Shown here: one piece after another, positions 1 through 11,650 of the stretch | Numbering within the stretch: the first letter of the stretch is position 1 | Layout of the letters: the number at the start of each line of letters is the position of its first letter | Assembly: GCA_950106755.1 (NCBI GenBank) | Contig: OX467082.1 | Coordinates: 21,142,001 to 21,206,000 of the forward strand | Length of the DNA stretch: 64,000 nt | From: Climacium dendroides | Lineage: Eukaryota > Streptophyta > Bryopsida > Hypnales > Climaciaceae | Direction: 5' to 3' | The notes under the pieces: generated by a model | Database searches by the model: none | The model's input: the letters and a program-made list of their open reading frames with translations, nothing else | Told to the model about the DNA's origin: nothing | Program-made: the position numbers and the translations under genes

Positions 1-451
1 AGCACTGACTGTCAAACTCCACTCGCGGTAAAAACTCTCCGCAGAGATGCAAGGCGTTTGCACGATGTAAAATACATGCTATAATAAACAAAATAAGCAA
101 GAAGATATGTTTGAAAATTTGATGCACATTTTAGATAAAGTACGAAAATTTTCAAGATGCCCCAGCTGACTATTCTGCAAGATCTGTAATGATTCACTTA
201 CCAAACCATTTCTTTACAAAGCCTCTACACAATTGCTGCATTCGGCTTCAAGAGAATGAACACAGATTGAAGTGGAGACTTCAAAACCAAAGTAATCTAT
301 CAAATAGAGGGATGGCTTGTGAGACTATCATACTGTCAAGAGAAAACGGTGCACAAGAAGAGGCCACGCTCGGTTGAATCAAATTCATTGACATGTTTGA
401 ACGAAAAAATACAGGACAATTCAAATGCATCAACATCGCAAAGGAGAGTAC

Positions 452-2009
452 CTGTTTGTTGCTTCGGATTTCTGTCTTGATGTCGCCAGATTCAAATAAG
501 ACAAGGTCGTGATACTGCGTTTCATTCCTCTCGTCGGCGGGATCCCAAGTGAGTGTAAATGATGCCTGCGCTAGAAAAAATACACTGGTACGTAAATATA
601 TTGATCGACCGCTAGTGACCTACAAATATGTAAAACAAGGAGCATTTCAACAATAATGCAGGCAATGAGGAAGTTCTGAAGCCTTGAACCCAAGCAATAG
701 CCTCTTGGGAGCTTCAAGTACACCACAAAGATTCAGGTACAAGGTAGATCTAGACCAAACATGCCAGCTAAATGAAACCAAAAGTAGGGACCTCAAGGGT
801 AGGGGTTTATCCAAAAAATAACCAATTATGGAGACAAGTAACAATGTCCTTACTCTGACCTTTTCAGATATGTTGCCCTCCAACTGCGTATCCAAATATA
901 GGCTGTTAAAAGAGTCAGCACTATAGTTTAGAACTTCTTGGTTGCGAGTGGTTTCAATATATTGGGAAGAACCATTTGTTGGTGGCTTCTGTGTTGACAG
1001 ATTTGGTTCTATTGATTCGTGAGCATCAGTCTCAACATTAGACATGGCTGAGGATTCAGCCTGTCTTGGAACGTTTGCAGCATTGTTGAACATTTGTAAG
1101 CTATATCAGCAATACGAAGAGCTGTCTCATGCACACAAATAAAAGTCAATCAAAAGAAAGCCCAAAAGAATGAACGGCCAACCAACCAACTATTTGAGAA
1201 CCAAGGAGTCTGATCAGACAAAAAGACAGAATCCTCCAAACAGGCTTGAAAAGCATCATTTAGAAAAAAGTTAATACCAACAGCTGCATTATCAGCAAGA
1301 AGGCGCTCAAGATGGGAATTTCAGAGGAGCTCCATTTCATACTTATACTTCCATTCCGTAGCCTCATCCTGAGCAAGAGCTTTTTTCACTGCAACCTCCT
1401 CGAGGGCCTTGGCAACGGCTGTCAACATGTGTGGTACAATTCAGTCGATCAGGCTCAGTCAGCAACATCAGAGGGATTCTATGATTTCAGAACCATAATT
1501 TTTAATACCAACACAGGTAATTATAAACACGAACAACCAAACCTGAATAAACTAGAAATTTAAGAACCTAAAGCTCTAGTCTACGATGGGTAACAAGAGA
1601 AAAAATAAACAAAAATCCATATACTGAATCTATGGGCATGCAACGTGAATGTGAAACGCCATAACACACCTATCCATGAATTGTCCACAACAATGCTTCA
1701 GCAGAGTGTATACATTCATGCAGGTCACAAGAGAAACCTAAACGTTCGTAACGCTCGTGAGTACATCTGGCCCAAGAACACTATGAATAGTTTGCAAAAG
1801 AAATTGTAAAAAGAGAGCAAAGACTTGAGGAATTTAAAAATGAAAACATACTCTGAAGAGCATTCGAGAACTCAACAGAATTATTTCCCCTGAGAATCAT
1901 AGCCTGAACTCCGTCAGAACCAATACTTTGAGATCGAATACCCCCACGTTTAGCATTGAACTCCTTGCCATGGTCGGACTCTAGCCGATATGGAGAACTC
2001 TTATGACCA
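452..2009 (-). pseudogene. NADK1: NAD kinase (NADK1-type) 5' part, probably decayed
   Basis: Minus-strand exons of a plant cytosolic-type NAD kinase, the enzyme that phosphorylates NAD to NADP. The best exon is 452-565 (38 codons, phase 0). It reads ASFTLTWDPADERN and then DLVLFESGDIKTEIRSNKQ, matching the segment just before the catalytic domain of NADK1. Exon 854-1100 (ends in EGNISEKVR) joins it in phase across a GTAAGG donor. Exon ~1270-1418 gives the coiled-coil (ALEEVAVKKALAQDEA, KYKYEMELL, NSHLERLLA), and ~1852-2009 gives an upstream serine-rich segment (SSPYRLESDHGKEFN). The coiled-coil exon has an in-frame TGA at 1321-1323 where an Arg (CGA) would be natural, and its splice phase to the next exon could not be reconciled. 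The catalytic domain would lie left of position 1. Family identity is firm; pseudogene status is inferred from the stop. Confidence 0.75.
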
Positions 2010-2318
2010 AATCAAACCTGCATATTGTGAAAGCATCAAATACTGAAACCTATATCACTTTTGATGTAGAGAGCTGGTGCATCCCCACGCCGAAAGTCAG
2101 ACAAATATTCCAAACAACCCCCACAATGTAGCTGACATCCAATAACTGCTTAGCTACAAAGATGATCGGCAGCTACAACTGTGATTACCTGAACACTACT
2201 AAAATACACTCTGTGGTGTGCAGTAAGAGACAACACCTGGGATAGTAGATCCATTATCGTCGAGAAAGACAATTTTCCACAAGAATCTCCAATCCCTGTT
2301 CACCCTGTCGCCAAATCC

Positions 2319-2660
2319 ATGGCTACTTCTCTGCATTCAGAATTCAGACACTATCAAGCCTATTCATCAGGTTCTCTAACAACCATCCGCAGCTCCGTCA
2401 ATTCTCTTATATTCAATCACATTCCACGTAAAGACGTGTCGGCGTTACACTGCGGGAATGACACAAGCGGAATTACTATACCGCGATTGCTTGTCATACA
2501 GCGGGGTTCAAGAAAACACAGCTCTACCATCGATCAACCTTACCAGGCATGCGAAGAGAAATTCAAACCAGAAAAGAGTTTGACAACCACAAAGAGCACT
2601 GACGGCGATGTCCTACAGAAGAAGCACAAGAGTTTGATACAAGGAATCGAAAGATGGTAA
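2319..2660 (+). CDS. short ORF divergent from the NADK remnant, unknown
   Basis: A 113-codon open frame beginning MATSLHSEFRHYQAYSSGS. The start is rich in Ser/Thr/Arg and poor in acidic residues, as in a plastid transit peptide. It ends exactly where a good splice donor (AGATG|GTAAGG) occurs, so it could be a first exon whose partner exons are missing. Everything downstream for 1.5 kb is MITE and AT-rich sequence. I do not recognise the protein. It may also simply be 5' sequence of the NADK gene read on the other strand. Confidence 0.25.
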   Translation: MATSLHSEFRHYQAYSSGSLTTIRSSVNSLIFNHIPRKDVSALHCGNDTSGITIPRLLVIQRGSRKHSSTIDQPYQACEEKFKPEKSLTTTKSTDGDVLQKKHKSLIQGIERW

Positions 2661-2801
2661 GGCGGAAACCATGAAACCCTAATCCAGCAATGAGAAGCGA
2701 AAGCCAGAACGCAAATGGAGTTCCAGAAGACCACACCTTGTTTGTGAGTTGGTCACGACTGATTTGAGAATCATCCCCTGTGGAGTTATCATCAGACTGT
2801 C

Positions 2802-3021
2802 TTTAACCCTTAAATGACGTCGAGGATGTTTTTCGGTCAATGAATGACAAAGAATCTTTCCATGCAGGACAGAAGTGCAACTATTCATCCTTCAAATTTT
2901 GTGAAAAAAGGACAGTAACTTGTCCTTCAATGAGTGCTTTTTCATTTTTTTAAGCCAATAATTCACATGGTACCCAAAGAGATGATTTCCACAATGACCA
3001 GCTTGTCATTTAAGGGTTAAA
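2802..3021. mobile_element. MITE copy 1 with 16-17-bp terminal inverted repeats
   Basis: The element starts TTTAACCCTTAAATGAC and ends with the reverse complement, GTCATTTAAGGGTTAAA. It is about 220 bp long and has no coding capacity. The TTAA flanks inside the repeat would suit a PIF/Harbinger-like or Tc1-like MITE, but the target-site duplication is not certain. Confidence 0.7.
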
Positions 3022-3279
3022 CTTAAGATTAGTCCACGTTTTATTTATCCATTTGTGTTTGAAGCACCTTGTTCAAAAGTTTCATAAAGTTGACTTAATT
3101 GACTTGCCGGATGGTGGAGCCAAATGCTCGATTGGCATGTGGAATTGGAGACTAGGGCCACACTAATTTTCATGTGCCCCACTGTGGACATGCCAAAAAG
3201 GGACACCAAGTGGGGTATGCAATGTCAGGTAGTTTTGTAGCTTACAAAATCAAACTACATACAAAAATTCAAAGTTTGA

Positions 3280-3506
3280 TTAACCCTTAAATGTCGAGGT
3301 GGACATTTGGTGTCTAATGGATGACAGAGAATTTTTTTATATAGGACATAAGTGTAGCTATTCATCCTTGAAATTTTGTGTGAAAAGAGGAGACCTTTTA
3401 CAATATTTTGACTTCCAATGAGTGCTTTTGGAAATTTTTAAAACAATGATTCCTACGGTATCAAAATAGATGATTTCCACGGTCACTAGTCTATCATTCA
3501 AGGGTG
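3280..3506. mobile_element. MITE copy 2, diverged relative of the 2802-3021 element
   Basis: Aligns along its length with the copy about 480 bp upstream. Shared stretches include CTATTCATCCTT, AATGAGTGCTTTT and GATGATTTCCAC, in the same orientation. The left end is TTAACCCTTAAATG. The right end is degraded (TATCATTCAAGGGT). It is the older of the two copies. Confidence 0.65.
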
Positions 3507-4234
3507 GAATGAGAATTGAATCCATCAACCATTGGACGCTTTCAAAAACATCTCCAACTTACTTTAAGTGTTTGGTTGAGTACATAAACTATTTATATGC
3601 ATATGGGGTGGTAGGATGTAGAACAAACCATGTGGAATAGTACAAATTAGAATTAATAGGAATTTGACCACTTATAGTTAAGTCAAAAGTAGAAATTGTG
3701 TTTAAAGTAGAATTTTAGACTTCTACTAGCAGTTGGCACTTGCTATGCTACACATTCACCATTAGAATTTCATTAGAATTTTTATGTATTAGATAGAATG
3801 CAAAGCAAGAACTTCAATAAATCTTCAAATAAAAATTACGAAAATCTTCATATAATTTTTTTAATAAATAATCATATATTGAAATAAACAATAGAAATTT
3901 AATGAAAGATGAATGAAATACATGCAATGATGGATACGATAAAAGATACACATACATTAGAATGCATTAGAAATTTGACTCAATTGTTACAAACAATTTG
4001 TACTTCTGTTGTCTAGGGACCTGGACGGTAATGTGCACAATGTTGGAGATCATGTCTTGATAAACATTTATTGTAACGTTTCAACTATACACGTGTTCGT
4101 GTCGACGTCATTGTGAACATCTCTCTGAATGCATGAAACTTGCAGTCCACGTCGAATAAGATATATGGTACCTTCACAATGCTTCTTCACTGCGCCCTAG
4201 CACTGTAAGCGTCGTCTAACAATGCATGATCTGA
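3507..4234. other. AT-rich non-coding stretch
   Basis: No credible gene or repeat structure is visible. It ends in a possible splice acceptor (GCCTTGTAG|GAAATATG, about 4245) that would open the following DUF4216 exon. It may therefore be intron or internal sequence of the CACTA element. Confidence 0.4.
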
Positions 4235-5041
4235 ATGCCTTGTAGGAAATATGTGTTAGCGAGAGGCCAGATCTGGAAAGAAAGGGAGGCCTTTCGAAGA
4301 CAATTTCGTCGTCAACATCCGTCAGTGCCAGTGCGATATCCCAGCGAGCTCTGCGATTTGCCTCCGTTTGCATTGTGGCTGAGTGAAAGAGTTCAGAGTT
4401 TGCGACATGCCGGTGAACATGTTGACCCTAATGTTGTAGAGTACGGGCAACCTCCAGAGCGGTATGTAGTCTCACATCGCCAAATGTATGCGTTTGGCAT
4501 GTACCTCCGTGTTCGTAGTGCAGAGAGGGGCCGTGTCACATGCGACTCTACAATTGTGGCCTCATTCACTGAGCAACTGCGTTGGGGGCTTTGCAATGGG
4601 CGACCCATAGAGAGAACCAATGAATGCGTGGGGTATATTCATGAGATATTGGAGTTGGACTACCGGAATCATTGCACGACAGTGCTGGTGTGCGATTGGG
4701 TTCGATCAAATGAAGGTGCTCGATATGCAAACATCCGCAAAGACCAATATGGGTTTACAAGAGCAAACTTCACTCGCATGGATGGCAGAGTCCACGCTGA
4801 CTTTTTTGCTTTCCCATTGCATTGTCAACAAGTATTCTTCTCCGATGATCCGCACAGGCAAGGTTGGAAAATTGTGTGTCGCACAGATGTCCGAGGCAGA
4901 CGTGGGCAGCTACAGGTGAACCAACCTATGCCTACCATAATTAATGTTGGCAGTGACACAGACTTCTCCGGTTTGCAACCTCAATTGGTGGACGTGGAGC
5001 CTCAGAGGCAACCAGCCGAAGATGGTGGCACATACATTTGA
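4235..5041 (+). mobile_element. CACTA (En/Spm) transposon protein, C-terminal part with DUF4216
   Basis: The 268-codon frame carries the DUF4216 domain typical of the 3' end of CACTA TNP2-type transposase genes. It has VLVCDWV, then KDQYGFTRANFTR, then HCQQVFFSDDPHRQGWKIVCR, which is the usual order and spacing. The part before it (CDLPPFALWLSERV) is the linker normally found between DUF4218 and DUF4216. The apparent Met start is probably spurious, because a splice acceptor lies a few bases inside, so this is a 3' exon rather than a complete protein. No transposase catalytic domain (Transposase_21) is present nearby on the left. It ends in TGA. The CACTA right terminus at 8299-8312 is the likely end of the same element. 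Confidence 0.85.
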
Positions 5042-5689
5042 CCATGGATGCGGTCTTGAAGTGAGTAGGAGAGAGATGGACGGCAGTAGCAAATGGAGGC
5101 TCATCTGTTATGAAACAGCTGCTACACACTCATTGTCAATGTTGACATTGCACATGATGTGCGAATGGACGTCAAGGAGAACGCCCACTCTAACATGCTT
5201 GTTGAACAGGACGTTGGATATAACATTCCAGTGGACACATTTAAACCAAGGTGGCAGGCATGCTCGCTCGAATTGGGGCACCTTCCATTCTGAATGTTCT
5301 TTTCACTACAGTAAAAAAGTTTTTTGTTTCCTTCCCATGGAGTTCTAAGGTGAAAGTTGCATGGAGAATGTCTCAAACACCATATTTGCTGTTGCCTTCA
5401 CCCCAGAGCGAGGTCTAGGTACTTGCATGTGCTAGTAAAAGACCTTCTCATAGATCTTAGGAAGATTGTTTAGTGGAGCATGGTGATGCAATGGAAGAAG
5501 TCATCTATGCATTGAATAGAAGGATTATCAATGTCTTGTATAGAATGGAATGTCACATCCCATGTTCCGTAGTAGTGAGAGGAGTTGTACTTGTAATTAT
5601 TGTGTTCTACCATATTCTAAGAGTGGAAAATAGTAATGAATCAGATTGGGCTGAGTACATAATGTGCTCTCTATTTTTTTGTGGGCAGA

Positions 5690-5812
5690 GATCTCCCCAC
5701 CTAGAAGCCAATGGAATGAACTTGGCCGGAACACCCCCATGTTGTCCCCATTTAATTTTCCTCCCAACTCCCTAAATCTGAAAAGCAATGGAAGGAATGC
5801 ACTATGGGGTGA
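5690..5812 (+). repeat. single diverged copy of the 7.1-7.6 kb tandem unit
   Basis: Shares the core CCAATGGAATGAACTTGGCC, the C-rich linker and CCATTTAATTTT with the units at 7139-7620. It leads directly into another dispersed repeat. Confidence 0.6.
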
Positions 5813-5935
5813 AAGCACACTACACTGAATACACGTTCGTCAAAAATCAAGAGTACTTTCAAGTGGACATGAAATACTTGAAGTATATAAAGTACCTTGG
5901 TGGAAATACCATTAGAACTTAAAGAAACTTTAAAT
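5806..5935 (+). repeat. dispersed repeat, inverted relative at 46140-46270
   Basis: Begins GGGTGAAAGCACACTACACT and continues through CAAAAATCAAG, AGTACTTTCAAGT and GTACCTTGGTGGAAATACC. The same blocks occur in reverse complement near 46.14-46.27 kb. It looks like a fragment of a moderately repetitive element. Confidence 0.6.
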
Positions 5936-7138
5936 GGATGCTTGTAGATTCTTGCCATTAGAAAGTAACATACTTATAGACAAGAGTTTCTTAATGAACA
6001 TCTTCATTTGAACTTGAGTTTATTGGAAGTGCATTTTAGTGTGTTAACCCAATTTCTAGTTATTCATATCACTTCAAACCTTAAGAAACTTATATGCAAA
6101 TTCTACTTCCTACAATAATCTCACTATTGGGATTAGTGCAATTCAAAGCTATCCTAGAGGTACTAATAATGTAAATTTGCCTTGTATCTTGATCTTTCTT
6201 CTATTTAAGAATTTTTTTAAAATGAGAATGAAGTGCCACGTGGGAATTTTTTCCCTTAGATTCTCAACTCGATTTTCCAACATGAAAATTTAAAGTTCAT
6301 AACTCTGTAGTACCCAAATTCCAGATTAAGATTAATATTCAAAGTCAAATATTTTAACTGTACAATACATTAAAAAATAATCGAAGCCAAAACAAATCCA
6401 GAAGTTCCTTGAAGTTCCTAGATTGTGGGAATTCACCACATTAGCATTTTATGCAAACCATGCCACAGTACATAATATTAATTCATAATTTTTTTAAAAT
6501 AAAATTGTAATTTTTAAAAGAAAATTAAAATTTGAAAACGAAGAGTGGAGATGAAGTTGAAAGTTTAAAACTACCCTAAACCATAAGTAATTCTTCACGA
6601 ATAGAAGCAAGGAAAAAAGTCAAACAAATATTCAAAATTTTGGAGATTTAAGCAATAGCCATGCTACAGTATGTGAATGTAGTGCTTTACTCATCAAAAA
6701 ATGAACGTAAATATTATTTTTTGTGTCTTTTTTCCTCCGCAAAAGATAATGCCCATCTGACTTCCACATTCCAATAGATATTGTAATTATAATTCTACTA
6801 TGACCAAGAAGCCCTTGCATAGTATATATATTCTATCTTTGTACAAACTATTGTGTTTTTTTTATCATTCATTTGGCCTGTACAAAGTCATTTGTAATTA
6901 TTTTACAAACCTAACACGCTTTTATTGTTGGTAAAGTACTTTGTAGAGGATGGATGAAACACTAAATTGGATTAGAATGTGGTAGAATACCTTCTCTACA
7001 TAAGTACCTACCAATTGGATCAATTGAAAAGTGAAAATAATGTTTATTTCATCTAAAAAAAGTACGTTATATAAATACATCTTGAAGAAGTACTTTTCTA
7101 ATGTACTTTGTAGGGGGGCGTAATGTGCTTTCATCCTA

Positions 7139-7620
7139 TGGAGACTGCAAGTCACTCCCAAATTGTTTGGGCCATCCCTAAACCCAGGTGGGAAAGCACT
7201 TCCTGGCACTCCCCACACGACCATTCACCCCAATTTTTTGGGGGGAACCCCCGAGCTTCAACCCAATGGAATGAACTTGGCCATAACCCCCCTATGTTCT
7301 CCCTATTTAAATTTTTTCCCAACTCTCTAAATCCAAAAAGCACTGGGAAGAATTCACTGTGGGGACTTCAAATTACTCCCAAATTGTTTGGGCCATCCAT
7401 GAACCCCCAATGGAAAGCACTTCTTCGCACTTCCCGTACTACCATTCACCCCCATATTGGGGGGACCTCCAAGCCCCATCCCAATGGAATGAATTTGAAC
7501 TGGACACCCCTATATTCTCCCCATTTAATTTTCTCCCCATTTAATTTTATCCCAACTCCGTAAATCCAAAAAACATTGGAAGGAATTCACTATGAGGACT
7601 GCAAGTGACTCTCCATTTTA
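7139..7620 (+). repeat. ~225-bp tandem repeat, two full copies plus the start of a third
   Basis: Units start near 7139 (GAGACTGCAAGTCACTCCC), 7362 and 7594. Each contains CCCAAATTGTTTGGGCCATC, a C-run flanking a short AT palindrome, and CCAATGGAATGAA. Open frames across it (7123-7563) only reflect the repeat and its Pro/His bias; I do not regard them as genes. Confidence 0.75.
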
Positions 7621-8074
7621 TGGGGCCTAATTTGCAATTTCAAAGCCAATGGAATAATGACACATTGATCCCAACACTTCCAAGTAATCCCCATTTTTTG
7701 TTCTCAAAACCCGTCTCCAAATAATATTGCGTAACTTCACCTCTATGAGAAGGTTATCCCAATGAGTCTCCATTTTTATTTCCCATCTTTCATGTTTTAG
7801 GACCTAAAATATTTAATTCTATACATCCTATTTATTTTGGCATACCCTAGACTTGTAACACCAAAACACATTTCTTAAGTCATTACATGTGTCTATGTCA
7901 CTTTCATCCTACCTTGTACCCATGACTTCACATCCTCCCAGAAAGCCTGAAATTTTACACCCTGGAGCTCTTTTCTGTACTGATCAGGTGTTTTCTCTGT
8001 AGGGCAGCACCCCCCCCTGCCCTCTCAGTGCCAGCAGTGCACCTGCCCGCAGTGAAAGACGCACCAGTGGTTGA

Positions 8075-8312
8075 CGTGGCCGATTCGTGTTTTTTTGGAC
8101 GTCATCTGAAACGTCCTTTATTTTTTTGGACGTAGTGATAAACACGTCCGTTCAAAGTGACATCCCTATATTTCCTGACGTCTATTATGACGTTTCAAAT
8201 GACATCACAAAAAATTGTCCCTGAACTGCGCGTTCGTCCAAAAACGTAGTGACGTCAAAAGTAACGGTGATGTCACAGCGTAACGCAGAGAAAAACACAG
8301 GTTTCTTATAGT
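8075..8312. mobile_element. CACTA right terminal region with ACGTC subterminal motifs
   Basis: The end reads GGTTTCTTATAGTG, the reverse complement of a CACTATAAGAAACC terminus. The 230 bp inside it hold many TGACGT/ACGTC motifs in both orientations (GGACGTCATC, GACGTCTATTATGACGT, GTGACGTC), as expected of CACTA subterminal transposase-binding repeats. It probably closes the element that carries the DUF4216 frame at 4.2-5.0 kb. No matching left end was found in the window. Confidence 0.65.
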
Positions 8313-9051
8313 GATACCTCCATATTGAAGATTGAAAAACTTATTCCCTTGATTTTCAACTTCCAGGAAGTTTTCACACAGTTTTCCCGATGCTTCGTTT
8401 TGTGTTTCTGTATGTTTAATGTTTGTACCTGCTTTGTGTCGTGTTTGGTTTCCGTGTGCCTTTCCTCTGCTACATTTGAAAGATGTCTGAGGGTTTGAGA
8501 AATCAAAATTTGTCAAGGGATAGTATTGAGGAAAGATACCCTCTCCGAGCTTGTGTTCACTTGTCTTCTTGGAGCACTGGCTGCAATGCACGAAATGAAC
8601 CACATAGCGAGGTCTGCACTACTATTTCGAAGGAGGTGAGTCGACATTTTGCTTTCTATGTGACTTCCAAGATAGGAGTAACATTAATTCCATTCTATCT
8701 ACTGTACATAATGTCCTTTTATTGCCTACTTATTTCTCATTGCTACGTTTTACTTCTTGTTGTAATCTGCATTTAGGAAAAAAAAGGAGTATTTTAGCCC
8801 TGTGCTCTGAAGTGGTGCTTTCTCAGCTAAATCATGTCTGCTGTACTTTGTGAAATCGTTTGTAAGTGTTTATTTGTGACGTGATTCGTTTCTGTGTACG
8901 TTGAGAAGCACAAATTCGAATTGTTTTTACGTTGTGTATGTATATGTGCACTATATTCCTTGTCTTAAAGTAGAGATCTAATCCAGCTGCCGGTGGTTTT
9001 AATATTTGCATGTTTTTTTCTGTTTTTCTTATGGGTAAGTTTAGGTCTCAG
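8313..9051. other. sequence upstream of the UPF1 remnant
   Basis: No recognised gene. A 50-codon frame at 8483-8634 ends at a consensus donor (GAAGGAG|GTGAGT) and could be a leftover exon. I do not recognise its product. Confidence 0.3.
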
Positions 9052-10061
9052 CGACAATAAAGCAGATTATCACTTCTTTGACACTCGGGCTTTGCAGGGT
9101 GTACCTATTCATGTGAATCAAAATTTTATTGTGGACTTCATTTGGAAAAGTAACAGTTTTGATCGGATGCAAGTTGCAATGAAGACATTTGCAGTCGATG
9201 AACAGAGTATCAGTGGGTAATCCCTCAATACTTTTATTGAGGAGTTTGGGTTTCTTATGTGAAATTTATTCATTCTAGAAATTTTTCCATAACGAATACA
9301 CTGTTCTCTCCCAAGTGTTTTATTGTTGCACAGTTCATGAACTACTTTCTCTAAGATATACGCTCTGTTCTTGCAGATATATCTATCATCGTCTTGTTGG
9401 TCATGAAGTACAGCTGCAAACAGTTCGGAATACACTGCCACAGCGATTTGGAGCTCCTGCACTTCCAGAACTCAATGCTTCATAGCAATGGTTGAGTCAC
9501 CTTACTTTTGTTAAACAAGTTACGAATCATAATGTACTGGGTTCTATTTCTCACGTGCAGCTACAAATTCAACATGGTATTATGCATGGTCTGTCTTTGA
9601 GGATATTAAGGTAATTGGAAATAATGTAGCTGACCATCCTTATTGTAAGTCTGTAAATACTTTTTTGGTTACTTTTGTCCAGGCTGTAAGATTGTGTGCG
9701 AAGTCAAGAGAGGCAGTTAGCTCTCCTGTGGAGCACTTAACACTTCATTACCAAGTAAGTCTTGTTGCTTGCTTTGTTTTAACTAATCAAATCCTCCTTT
9801 GAGTGCTTGGCTGATGTGTTACGTCTGGCATGTCTTTGACTTGTTCTTGCAAGTGTAAATGTAAATGTAAATAGTATCAGCAATACCTTGCATGCTTGAG
9901 ATTTGTGGTTATGTTTTAGCCTTAGGTCTGAGAAGGAAGTTTCGATTACTCATTTCAGATATTTGAATTTGGTACATTTGTGTTGATGTCATAGGTTCCT
10001 CAGTTGGACACCACGGACAAAAGTGAGCTGCACAAATTGCAGCTCTTGAAGGATGAACTAG
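9052..10061 (+). pseudogene. UPF1: UPF1 (RNA helicase of nonsense-mediated decay) fragment
   Basis: Four exons match the region just before and within the helicase core of plant UPF1. They are 9052-9216 (GVPIHVNQNFIVDFIWKS, then SFDRMQVAMKTFAVDE), 9377-~9490 (YIYHRLVGHEVQLQTVRNTL, then FGAPALPELNAS), 9683-9754 (AVRLCAKSREAVSSPVEHLT) and 9995-10061 (QLDTTDKSELHKLQLLKDEL). Splice phases agree between the first two. The exon with the Walker A motif (GPPGTGKT) that should lie between the second and third is gone. The conserved Gln after NAS is a TAG stop (9483-9485). Everything N-terminal (CH zinc-knuckle domain) and C-terminal (motifs II-VI) is absent. This cannot encode a helicase; it is a DNA-level duplicated fragment that kept introns. 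Confidence 0.9.
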
Positions 10062-11650
10062 GTAATTACATCTTCTCCGTGCAAATGCTGTGTCTTTACT
10101 AGCACGGTTCTGAGAATTTTGTAGTCTACGTGTGGGAAGCTCTCGAAGCTGCATCGAGAAATTAATACTGGTTCCTTGATTGCATTCACCTGGTTTACGA
10201 TTGAATTGCTGCTAGATTGAGTTGATTCCTATTTCTGCTTCAACTCCAATAAGGTAATTCGGTGGCACAAATTTGGATTTCCCTTTTGCTGATTTTCCCT
10301 GATTCCCTGTTCCTAGTGAAAATTCATTGATATGCCGAAAGAGATGTATGGTTAATTCATCTAAGGACACCCACTTTTGGTAGACACAGTAAGTTACTTT
10401 GTGTTCAATCTTCTCTAATGATGATTAATTAAGGGTCTCAAATGAAGGGCACCATAGCTTCAAATCATCCAGCCTTGCTTATGGGAGATAGCTTGCCCTC
10501 CTTTATTTAATACGTAGTTTCCACCCACCATTGAGATTAAGCTACGTCTAATGTGAAAGTCGAGATTTATTACGAGACGTAAAATTTCGAGTCGAGAATG
10601 GCAAAGAATGCTATTGTCATTACGAGACTGTACTTTGACGGTAGTAGACATCACCAAAGGTCTACATCTTGAAAGGAACCACATGCTAAAGAACAAGGTT
10701 CTGTGATAAAAACATGCTCTTCCTATTCAATTCTTGATGCTTCCCTAACTTGAAGTTATGTAACGGTAGTATGATTGTGTGCACTGACTACACTCATCTT
10801 GAAGATATTCAGGCCTTCTGTATGAATGCTGTTCTCAAAGCCGTTGATTGTGCCCTCACCAAGCTTGCATGAACTAAAACTTCCTTCAGTACCTTACCGC
10901 ACCCGGCTAAAACTACAGTACAAATGGAGGTGAAATTAGAGTACAACCCACCCAGTTACTGCAACCACCGTGACTGTGCCGGAACTACCCCATTGCAGTG
11001 GATGTGCTGCAATCAGATTCCAAGATGCATTCACACGGAGTGTGGTTGATTCCAATCAATGCTCTTGCACCTTTCCAAGGCCACTATTGCACAACAGCAG
11101 CTCGGGCAACAGCTATGGCTTTTTTCAACATCCGCTGAATCATTCAAGCGTTGGAGAATAATGGCATTGTCATTGTAATTCACCCCATATAGCCTTCCAC
11201 CGTGCGCACTTGGAAACACGCGGATGCCAGTTTTGGAATAGCCCAGTTGATTATTTGAGCTTGGATGCACGCCATTGCTTGCAGGGACTCATAATATCAC
11301 GACCTCGGAGGTACTTGATCACTCTGCATCTTCTGGCACTGCAGCAGAGCTGAGCATTTGGGCAATCTGCAGAGAAAGCTGTGCAGACATGCCTTTGCCT
11401 TTGTTGGATCTAGTTGTAAGTCCATGTACTAACGGATTGTATCGTGGCAGATTGTTGTAGAGCTTGACAACTTGGTTTTCTGTGAGAAGGTGCTCGCCAT
11501 CGTTGCAGCTGCAGTTGAGTTGTTCATGGCGATACTGTCCGGATTGCGACACTTGATCTTCGTCTCTTAATCTTGAGATTCTGACACCTCGCATTCACTG
11601 GAGCGCTCTTGCTTTGTGATCATTCTGTTGATCTGTGCTAAATTCTAGAT
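10062..11650. other. non-coding or unassigned stretch
   Basis: Several open frames exist on both strands (for example 11031-11270 and 11319-11594 on minus). None shows a domain I recognise or a consistent exon chain, so I see no supportable gene. Confidence 0.4.

Noticed and set aside
7123..7563. 146-codon frame
   Set aside because: Covers two copies of a ~225-bp tandem repeat and restates the same Pro/His-rich peptide.
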